From NCBI GenBank assembly GCA_002317135.1, contig DCIX01000023.1, forward strand, positions 1-37,614: a stretch of 37,614 bases of DNA. The letters run 5' to 3'. The notes beneath the pieces were generated by a model. The model saw only the letters and a list, made by a program, of their open reading frames with translations, did no database searches and was not told where the DNA came from. Below are positions 24,802 through 30,761 of the stretch, piece by piece. The translations under genes were made by a program, and so were the position numbers. This DNA is from Bacteroidales bacterium UBA1715 (lineage in GTDB: Bacteria; Bacteroidota; Bacteroidia; Bacteroidales; UBA1715). The stretch's first letter is position 1; every line of letters begins with the position of its first letter.

Positions 24802-26562
24802 CTATTTCACAATTGTCAAAATATCTTCAACAATTTGTTCATCTAACAAACGATTGTCAGATAGCAGTTGGTGTTGGTCAAAACGATCGTACAAATCTTT
24901 CTTAATACCACCAACCAAGACTTTCATATCGGTCGTTCCGTAATACGATGCTATTCGCTCTCCAAAACCTCCATCTTTACAACCATCTTCCAATGTTACC
25001 ACAAGCTGATGATCTTTTTGTAGCGCGTCAAGTGTTGTCGCATCAACAGACGATAAATAACGAGGATTGATAAGAGTCGCATCTATTCCCTTTTCTGCCA
25101 ACAAGCGAACAACATTCTCTCCTTTTTGATAGAATGAACCTGCAGCAATAATTGCAACTTTTGAACCATGTTTCGCAATTTTATATTGGGCAGAGAAAGA
25201 ATACTCTTCTTGTTGCACTTCATTAGTGTGATTTACGCCATTACTTGGTACACGAATAGCAACAGGCATTTTGTCTTGTTTTATAGCCCATTTCATCATT
25301 GAAAAATATTCCTCACAAGTAGTTGGTGCCAAATACAATAAATTAGGAATACTAATAAGCATTGGAATATCAAACAAGCAAATATGTGTAATATCATTCA
25401 TCGTTCCCGAACCACCCCAAGTCACATTTATCACTGCAGGATTTGAGTTGATACACAAATCTTGTGCAATTTGATCGTATGTTCTTTGTATAAATGTTGA
25501 ATAAACTGTCCAAACAGGATGCAAGCCACCTTTTGCCATACCACTGATCATAGCAACAGCTTGCTCTTCTGCAATACCCATATCTATATGTTGTTTACCA
25601 GCAAGGTCTCTTTTTTCTTTTGTAAAACCTGCTGCTGTTGGAGTTCCGGCAGTTACAGCAATAAGAGTAGGATCTTTTTTCATTTCTGCCAACATCCAGT
25701 CCGAAAACAAACCGTCATACGATTCTGATGCTTCTCCCTCTGGACGAGAACCATCTTCTACATTAAATGGAGCCCCCCAATGCCATTGTTCTTTTTCGTC
25801 TATTGCAGGTTGAAATCCATGACCTTTTTCGGTATGAATATGCACAACTGTAGGAACCGTTGTATCCTTAACTTTTTTGAAAATAGCAATAAGTTTTTCA
25901 AGATTATTACCTTCTTCCTCATAGTAATAGTCAAATCCCCAGGCTTTGAACCAGTTATGTTCACATTGTCCATTCGATTCACGTAAGGCACGCAAATTCT
26001 TATAAATACCGCCATGATTTTCGGCAATACTCATTTCATTGTCATTCACAACAATAATGATACCTGTACCTAATTCACTTGCTTCATCTAATCCTTCAAA
26101 AGCTTCGCCTCCCGAAAGAGAACCATCACCAATAATTGCAATGATATTTTCTTTCGTTCCCTTAATATCGCGTGCTTTCTGAAGCCCAGTTGCAAGAGAA
26201 ACAGATGTAGAAGTATGACCAACTTCAAAGTTATCATATACTGGGCTCTCTGCAGGAGAAGAATATCCACTAATGGCATTCATATCATCGACATTGCCAA
26301 GGAAACCGCTCGCACGGCCAGTTAACACTTTGTGTGGATAACATTGGTGAGACACATCAAACACGAATTTGTCTTCTGGAGCATTAAACACATAATGTAA
26401 AGCGACAGTAGCCTCAACAAATCCTAAGTTTGGGCCAACGTGACCACCATGTTTACTTACACGATTAAGAACAGCCTTACGAGTTTCATCTGCAACTATA
26501 GTAAGTTGTGTTATGTCCAGCGATTTTATATCTGCTGGAGATTTAATTTTTTCTATATACAT
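24802..26562 (-). CDS. 1-deoxy-D-xylulose-5-phosphate synthase-like ThDP enzyme (divergent)
   Basis: 586 residues, shorter than the usual ~620-640 of DXS. The fold and ThDP site of DXS are clear: HVGPNLGFVEATVALHYVFN, SHQCYPHKVLTGR, GHTSTSVSLATG, GDGSLSGG (from residue 145) with NDN at 173-175, GIAEEQ with Glu332, and YSTFIQRTYDQ. Catalytic His41, His72, His261 and Glu332 are kept. However, by manual alignment to E. coli DXS the two phosphate-binding arginines are replaced (R420 by Trp382, R478 by Ser440), and Asp427 aligns with Asn389. It may be a DXS paralogue using another acceptor; canonical DXS activity is uncertain. No clear -7 element was seen upstream. Confidence 0.75.
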   Translation of the reverse strand: MYIEKIKSPADIKSLDITQLTIVADETRKAVLNRVSKHGGHVGPNLGFVEATVALHYVFNAPEDKFVFDVSHQCYPHKVLTGRASGFLGNVDDMNAISGYSSPAESPVYDNFEVGHTSTSVSLATGLQKARDIKGTKENIIAIIGDGSLSGGEAFEGLDEASELGTGIIIVVNDNEMSIAENHGGIYKNLRALRESNGQCEHNWFKAWGFDYYYEEEGNNLEKLIAIFKKVKDTTVPTVVHIHTEKGHGFQPAIDEKEQWHWGAPFNVEDGSRPEGEASESYDGLFSDWMLAEMKKDPTLIAVTAGTPTAAGFTKEKRDLAGKQHIDMGIAEEQAVAMISGMAKGGLHPVWTVYSTFIQRTYDQIAQDLCINSNPAVINVTWGGSGTMNDITHICLFDIPMLISIPNLLYLAPTTCEEYFSMMKWAIKQDKMPVAIRVPSNGVNHTNEVQQEEYSFSAQYKIAKHGSKVAIIAAGSFYQKGENVVRLLAEKGIDATLINPRYLSSVDATTLDALQKDHQLVVTLEDGCKDGGFGERIASYYGTTDMKVLVGGIKKDLYDRFDQHQLLSDNRLLDEQIVEDILTIVK

Positions 26563-26578
26563 TTTGTTTGGAGTTAAT

Positions 26579-26750
26579 TTCTACCACAAAATTGCAGAAA
26601 AAAACGATGTACTCCTATACCTACATTTCGGAATATATTCCCAATTCTTCCACAAATGATTTTTGCTTTATGCGTATTTAGCTCCGTTAGGAGCAATGTA
26701 TTGGTAGAATAAGATAAAATTGTATGTGCGTGCCGTAGGTACGCTGCAGA
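26579..26750. repeat. REP-like palindromic stretch
   Basis: In the intergenic region left of the noncoding RNA a 17-bp imperfect inverted repeat (3 mismatches) runs from 26579 (TTCTACCA...) to its partner ending at 26709 (...TGGTAGAA). Two short hairpins follow one another: GCTCC-GTTA-GGAGC at 26681-26694 and CGTGCC-GTA-GGTACG at 26729-26743. This layout resembles dispersed REP-type elements of Bacteroidota, but no second copy is in the window. No gene or transposase is seen in 26563-26880. Confidence 0.4.
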
Positions 26751-26892
26751 AATCACAATGGATTTGTATTGTTATGTTGTTATATTTTTTATTTTTACAA
26801 CAATTTCAAATACAAATAAATAGGAAAATATAAAGTAAAGTAAATTAAAGTTTAACATACAGCATTAGCTATTATTTCACATTCAAAAGAAA

Positions 26893-27080
26893 AAAGCCTC
26901 AGAAACTGATTTTCTTCGAATCGGTCAAATAGCAATATTCACGGAAGGTCTCGTGCCTATTACCTACTAAAATACCTAATGCTCATACCGTTAAGGTGTG
27001 GGCTTATCTGCAGTAGGTAACGGAGGTTCATCTGAGGCTCCTTCGTGAATGTGAGTAGAAAGGTTCACACCTTTCTTTTT
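26893..27080 (+). ncRNA. Structured noncoding RNA with intrinsic terminator (class not identified)
   Basis: About 190 nt with no ORF but dense complementarity. Helix A: AGCCTCAGA (26895-26903) with TCTGAGGCT (27031-27039), 9 perfect pairs. Helix P2: ACTGATT (26905-26911) with AATCGGT (26919-26925). Helix B: ATTCACGGAAGG (26937-26948) with CCTTCGTGAAT (27040-27050), 11 pairs and one bulge. Helix C: TTACCTACT (26960-26968) with AGTAGGTAA (27012-27020), capped by CATACC/GGTGTG (26984-27000). Helices A and B are interleaved, implying a pseudoknot or two alternative folds. A terminator hairpin ends it. The layout could fit a 6S-like RNA or the Bacteroidales-1 motif, but I cannot confirm either. 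The strand follows from the terminator; the promoter is unclear. Confidence 0.65.
27057..27080 (+). terminator. Intrinsic terminator of the noncoding RNA
   Basis: AGAAAGGT (27057-27064) and ACCTTTCT (27069-27076) form a perfect 8-bp stem with loop TCAC, followed by T residues. It separates the noncoding RNA from the methylase gene 46 nt downstream. Confidence 0.8.
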
Positions 27081-27082
27081 GG

Positions 27083-27126
27083 CCATAATGATTGATAGTT
27101 AAGGCAAAAAACTATCATTATTATGG
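27083..27126 (+). promoter_or_regulatory. Inverted repeat over the methylase start codon
   Basis: Left arm 27083-27100 (CCATAATGATTGATAGTT) and right arm 27110-27126 (AACTATCATTATTATGG) are nearly perfect inverted copies around a 9-nt loop. The right arm contains the ATG at 27123. It could be an operator for autoregulation or an mRNA hairpin that hides the start codon. Confidence 0.6.
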
Positions 27127-28109
27127 CAGAGAAAAAAAGAGCAGAAAGAAACCGAACACTTACAGTTTCTGAACGTGAAAAAGACCTATTAAGAAAAAAT
27201 ATTCTTACTGAAAAAGACCTAAAGAATGGAATTCCATTTACTGATACAACAATAAATGGAGACATCTTTTCTATTTTGAATTTGCTCCCAGATAATTTTG
27301 CAGACATAATTATTATAGACCCGCCTTACAACCTCAGCAAAAACTTTCACGGATTAAATTTTACTGCAAAGAAGGATGCTGATTACGAAGAATATCTTTT
27401 GTCATGGTTTCATCTCGTTGTTAAAAAACTAAAAGATAATGGAACATTATATATGTGTGGAGATTGGAAATGTACGTCTTCCATGCAGCGTGTAATAGAA
27501 AACGAATTAACTATCTTAAATAGAATTACTTGGCAGCGAGAAAAAGGACGAGGAGCAAAAACAAACTGGAAAAACGGCATGGAAGACATATGGTTTGCCG
27601 TAAAAAATGCCAACAATTATTATTTCAATGTAGAAGCTGTTATGCAAAAACGTAAGGTTATCGCACCTTATAAAGAAAATGGAAAACCTAAAGATTGGGA
27701 AGAATCAAGTGATGGCAATTTTAGAATAACATATCCATCGAATTTCTGGGACGATATTAGCATTCCTTTTTGGTCAATGCCAGAAAACACTGATCACCCA
27801 ACTCAGAAGCCTGAAAAATTATATGCAAAACTAATTTTGGCTTCATCTAAGCCTAATGATATTGTGTTTGATCCATTTTTAGGAAGTGGGACTGCTAGTG
27901 TTGTTGCGAAGAAATTAGGACGACACTATTGTGGTATTGAAATTAACGAAGAATACTGTTTGTGGGCTGAAAAAAGGCTAATGCAAGCTGAAACAAATAA
28001 AGACATCCAAGGTTATGCCGATGGGGTATTTTGGGAGAGAAACACACTAAACCAACAGCCCAAACCTAAAAAAAACAATTCAAACCAAAACCTATCATTA
28101 AAATTATAA
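27123..28109 (+). CDS. DNA methyltransferase, N6-adenine/N4-cytosine type, of a type II R-M system
   Basis: 328 residues. Motif IV DPPYN is at 66-70 and motif I FDPFLGSGT at 249-257, with the HPTQKPEKL element (motif X-like) just before motif I. The order IV-X-I marks a beta-class amino-methyltransferase of the kind that includes M.HinfI/CcrM; DPPY favours N6-adenine, with N4-cytosine not excluded. It transfers a methyl group from SAM to DNA and would protect host sites from the endonuclease encoded 3 nt downstream. The basic, charged N-terminus (KKRAERNRTLTVSEREKDLLRKN) is extra to the core. The target sequence cannot be read from the protein. No C-protein gene is present; the inverted repeat over the start is a candidate control element. 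Confidence 0.9.
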   Translation: MAEKKRAERNRTLTVSEREKDLLRKNILTEKDLKNGIPFTDTTINGDIFSILNLLPDNFADIIIIDPPYNLSKNFHGLNFTAKKDADYEEYLLSWFHLVVKKLKDNGTLYMCGDWKCTSSMQRVIENELTILNRITWQREKGRGAKTNWKNGMEDIWFAVKNANNYYFNVEAVMQKRKVIAPYKENGKPKDWEESSDGNFRITYPSNFWDDISIPFWSMPENTDHPTQKPEKLYAKLILASSKPNDIVFDPFLGSGTASVVAKKLGRHYCGIEINEEYCLWAEKRLMQAETNKDIQGYADGVFWERNTLNQQPKPKKNNSNQNLSLKL

Positions 28110-28112
28110 AAC

Positions 28113-29279
28113 ATGAATCAAATAGTTAAAGATTTTATTAAATATATCGAAGACATTAATTCTCCTCAAAATAATAAAGATTTAGTAAAAAAAGAGGCTG
28201 TAAAAAAGTTCAATCTAATACAAGATCGTTCCGTATACTATTGTAACTATTTTGCAGTTCGTTTTTCATATACAAAAAACAATTCTTTTTCAAACACAAT
28301 ACTTTCCTTATCTTGTTTACAAAAATATGACCACATTCCTTTTTTTGTGGTTCTTATCAAAAGAGAGGGAACCAACCAATTATTTCTTGCAAACACTACA
28401 TTTCTAAAAAAGATTAGTCACAGTTCATTAGAATTATCATTAACAAATATCAAGGGCTCTTTTAATGGCAGTGATATAATGAAAGAATATGCAGATATTA
28501 AAAATTCATCCATAAATTTTGACTATTTATATGCCATTCATAGTGGTATGGAATGGTCTGATAACTTACAAAGACTTGTAGAGGCATCTTCAAACATTCA
28601 ATCTACAAGTAAAAAATATATCCCTAGTAACGTAGAATCAAAAAAAATTAAAGCATCCATCGAAAGAGCAAGAAATTTCATCACATCTAACAATTATAAT
28701 GTTTTACTAGATGATCTTAATAGCAGATGCACAAACGTAAAAGATGCAATATTGGTTGCATCAAGAATAGAGAATGTCAATATACGAGGTCGTCTAATAG
28801 AATCACTAATTACATCTGATGTAAATCAAAGAGAAGAATTATTGATGAATTTAAAAGATATGGAAATGATGCTTCCTACTTATGACACAAAAAATGGATT
28901 AGGAGATTATGTAAGGATCTTTGATAATGGTTCCACATATACTGACATAAAAACAAAAATCGTATACTTAAATTCTGCACCTAAGGCGTTCAATATTGAT
29001 AAATTTCTTGAATGTATGTCACAAGACAACACCATATTTTTATTCTATTTTATAGGAATTGATAGAGATAGTATTATCAATTCAATTCTTTGTTCTGTTT
29101 ACCACAAAGATTTAATAAATAATACAGTTCTCCAGCATCATTGGGCTGGACGTTCTTCTCGAGGTGTTGCTCAATATAATGGGAAAATAATCAATGAAAT
29201 GCTACAGAATAGTAATTTTAAAAATGAAATTGATACTGGTCTAACCGAAAATTATATAAAAACTCTTTTAGAGCGGTAG
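28113..29279 (+). CDS. Putative type II restriction endonuclease (PD-(D/E)XK-like)
   Basis: 388 residues, starting 3 nt after the methylase stop. No family was certain by eye. Support for a nuclease: in the C-terminal half, LGDYVRIFDNGSTYTDIKTK has Asp265 and, 13 residues later, D278-I-K280, which fits the D-X(n)-(D/E)XK active-site pattern. It is followed by SAPKAFNIDKFLECM and an HHWAGRSSRGVAQYNG segment (about residues 340-356). The N-terminal half is a mixed region with FFVVLIKREG. Position beside a solitary type II methylase gives the functional call. It would cut unmethylated DNA at the methylase's target. AT-rich with many AAT/ATA codons compared with flanking housekeeping genes, consistent with transfer. 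Confidence 0.65.
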   Translation: MNQIVKDFIKYIEDINSPQNNKDLVKKEAVKKFNLIQDRSVYYCNYFAVRFSYTKNNSFSNTILSLSCLQKYDHIPFFVVLIKREGTNQLFLANTTFLKKISHSSLELSLTNIKGSFNGSDIMKEYADIKNSSINFDYLYAIHSGMEWSDNLQRLVEASSNIQSTSKKYIPSNVESKKIKASIERARNFITSNNYNVLLDDLNSRCTNVKDAILVASRIENVNIRGRLIESLITSDVNQREELLMNLKDMEMMLPTYDTKNGLGDYVRIFDNGSTYTDIKTKIVYLNSAPKAFNIDKFLECMSQDNTIFLFYFIGIDRDSIINSILCSVYHKDLINNTVLQHHWAGRSSRGVAQYNGKIINEMLQNSNFKNEIDTGLTENYIKTLLER

Positions 29280-29519
29280 CAAATCTATTAGAATATCTTC
29301 CATGGTATAAATATCGTCTTCATCAGTAATATATTCTGGTAAATAAATATAACCGATATTGGAATCAACATATAAGGAATTGTATATTTTATATATCATT
29401 AGGTTTTCATTGTTAACTTGATGAAATGAATCTAAAACTATTGGAGGACTAAAGGTTGCTTCCTTTATGTTTTCCATAAAAGATTTAATTTTTTTCCAAT
29501 ATTTTATATTATTATCCAT
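29268..29519 (-). CDS. Small hypothetical protein, antiparallel to the endonuclease end
   Basis: 83 residues from the ATG at 29519; the upstream start at 29543 adds 8 residues. Acidic, with many Ile, Tyr and Asp (YLPEYITDEDDIYTMEDILIDLLPL at the C-terminus). No recognisable motif. Its stop lies inside the last codons of the endonuclease gene on the other strand (12-nt overlap). A near-match to the -7 element (TAAATTTTG on the minus strand, one base longer than consensus) sits just before the start. Real gene status is uncertain. Confidence 0.4.
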   Translation of the reverse strand: MDNNIKYWKKIKSFMENIKEATFSPPIVLDSFHQVNNENLMIYKIYNSLYVDSNIGYIYLPEYITDEDDIYTMEDILIDLLPL

Positions 29520-29597
29520 ATTTTCAAAATTTAGTAAAATCAATATCTCTTACAGAAGGAATTTGGAATGAGAATTTGTTTTTGCTGAATTAGATAA

Positions 29598-30017
29598 TTA
29601 ATCATTGACCTGCTTTAACAATATCTGAATCATCTCTGCAGGAGAAACAACTATAGGTGTTTTCGGAAAATGTTTTATGTTTCCTGTAACTAAAAACGAC
29701 CCTTCTATAGAAAGAGCAACTTCATAGAAAACAATATCTTTTTCGTCAATGAATATTTCTTGTGATTCACTTCGAACCGCTTGTAAACCATATTCATTAA
29801 AGAACTTTAGCCATTTACTAACCTTCTCAGAAGAGAAATTGAACTTTTTCCTCGATAGAACTTCTGCATACTCTGCTAAGATTTCCTGATTAACTAAAGG
29901 AATAATTTTCCCAATAGTTAGAAAGTCCAATATCAAAACTGTTGCGGCATCAGTTTTGGTAGAATATAGTGCTGATACAATTACATTTGTATCAATCACT
30001 GCATATATTTTTTTCAT
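29598..30017 (-). CDS. PIN-domain toxin (COG1569-like) of a toxin-antitoxin pair
   Basis: 139 residues. N-terminal strand with the first catalytic Asp, YAVIDTNVIVSAL (Asp9), acidic Glu in ILAEYAEVL (Glu49), Asp91/Asp94 in IDEKDIVFYEVAL, and the closing VTGNIKHFPKTPIVVSPAEM pattern typical of the 'putative toxin component, PIN family'. PIN toxins are Mg-dependent RNases that block translation when free of antitoxin. The start ATG overlaps the antitoxin stop (ATGA), so the two are translationally coupled, with the antitoxin first. Confidence 0.88.
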   Translation of the reverse strand: MKKIYAVIDTNVIVSALYSTKTDAATVLILDFLTIGKIIPLVNQEILAEYAEVLSRKKFNFSSEKVSKWLKFFNEYGLQAVRSESQEIFIDEKDIVFYEVALSIEGSFLVTGNIKHFPKTPIVVSPAEMIQILLKQVND

Positions 30018-30304
30018 TTGCCTTCTCTTGCAAGTTTTATCTCTTCGTTAATTTCATCAAGTGTTAATTTAAGACCACTTTCTTGGGCTTCTTTTCGAAG
30101 TTCTAAAAAGGCTTCGCGTCCTTGTTTTAAGACATCAAATTCGTCATTTGCCTCAATCTCAAATGGAATTTTTCTTTTACGAATAACCATTTTTGCGAAA
30201 ATATTGATTGCGGTTGTGGTTGACATTCCGAATGCATCGCATAAAGAGTCAAAATCCTTTTTTACTTGACTATCCATTCGAACTGTAAATGCTGTTTGTG
30301 CCAT
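30014..30304 (-). CDS. RelB/DinJ-family antitoxin
   Basis: 96 residues from the ATG at 30304; the longer frame to 30334 would start inside the promoter. The N-terminus AQTAFTVRMDSQVKKDFDSLCDAFGMSTTTAINIFAKMVIRKRKIPFEI is the RelB/DinJ ribbon-helix-helix DNA-binding domain. The C-terminal acidic helix (LDEINEEIKLAREGK) would bind the toxin. It should repress its own promoter together with the toxin. RelB-type antitoxins are best known with RelE/YafQ toxins; here the partner is a PIN protein. Confidence 0.88.
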   Translation of the reverse strand: MAQTAFTVRMDSQVKKDFDSLCDAFGMSTTTAINIFAKMVIRKRKIPFEIEANDEFDVLKQGREAFLELRKEAQESGLKLTLDEINEEIKLAREGK

Positions 30305-30323
30305 ATTTAATACATTTTGGTAG

Positions 30324-30331
30324 CAAATATA
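30324..30331 (-). promoter_or_regulatory. -7 promoter element of the toxin-antitoxin operon
   Basis: The minus strand reads TATATTTG (TAnnTTTG), ending 19 nt before the antitoxin ATG at 30304. The likely operator overlaps this region. No -33 TTTG at the usual spacing. Confidence 0.6.
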
Positions 30332-30410
30332 CATTTTTTAACGGTAAAACACACCAAAATTGACATAATCAATGCTTCAAAAAGAACATTTAAGAGTCGT
30401 TTATACAACG

Positions 30411-30641
30411 TTAAAATAGTTGATTCCTAAAATGTAATGTGTACGATTCTTCACCAGGAGTACATTTTTGTACCAAGAAATTCCCTGGTTTATAAGATTC
30501 CCTACTTTTAAGAACTGCATCTAAATGAGAATCATACGCTCCCACTACATTTGTACCGACTATTACAATGTGTTTCCCATTGTATTTTTTCACCAATTTA
30601 TCTTGGTGCGAAAGATAAAACTGAAATTCTGTATCTAACAT
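30411..30641 (-). CDS. DUF5678-like small protein
   Basis: 76 residues. The pattern FYLSHQDKLVKKYNGKHIVIVGTNVVGAYDSHLDAV...YKPGNFLVQKCTPGEESYTLHF matches a widespread small-protein family (DUF5678) found in bacteria, often beside toxin-antitoxin or protease-like genes. Function unknown. It has its own -7 element at 30665-30672 and lies downstream of the thrA terminator, so it is transcribed alone or runs into the toxin-antitoxin region about 80 nt further on. Confidence 0.7.
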   Translation of the reverse strand: MLDTEFQFYLSHQDKLVKKYNGKHIVIVGTNVVGAYDSHLDAVLKSRESYKPGNFLVQKCTPGEESYTLHFRNQLF

Positions 30642-30664
30642 TGCGACTGTTATTTTGTGTTTCG

Positions 30665-30672
30665 CAAATATA
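30665..30672 (-). promoter_or_regulatory. -7 promoter element of the DUF5678 gene
   Basis: The minus strand reads TATATTTG, an exact consensus match 23 nt before the ATG at 30641. Confidence 0.55.
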
Positions 30673-30700
30673 CAACATTTCCCTATATGAGAATTCTATT

Positions 30701-30740
30701 AAAAACAAAAACGCCCACCAAGAATCATCTTAATGGGCGT
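30701..30740 (-). terminator. Intrinsic terminator of thrA
   Basis: On the minus strand ACGCCCA (30740-30734) pairs with TGGGCGT (30717-30711); an inner 4-bp AAGA/TCTT helix extends the stem across a small internal loop, and TTTTGTTTTT follows. It lies about 20 nt past the thrA stop. Confidence 0.85.
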
Positions 30741-30761
30741 TTGTAATTACTATGTTTCTAA

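Noticed and set aside
29598..30017. VTGN instead of VTGD in the PIN toxin as an inactivating change
   Set aside because: As far as I know the TGNxKHF form is normal for this COG1569-type PIN subfamily, so it is not a sign of decay.
30018..30269. 83-codon plus-strand frame opposite the antitoxin gene
   Set aside because: Serine-rich mirror of the RelB coding sequence; the antitoxin on the minus strand has clear family motifs and a promoter.
26563..30660. CRISPR array, integrase or transposon ends in the accessory region
   Set aside because: No regularly spaced direct repeats, no recombinase gene and no target-site duplications could be seen.
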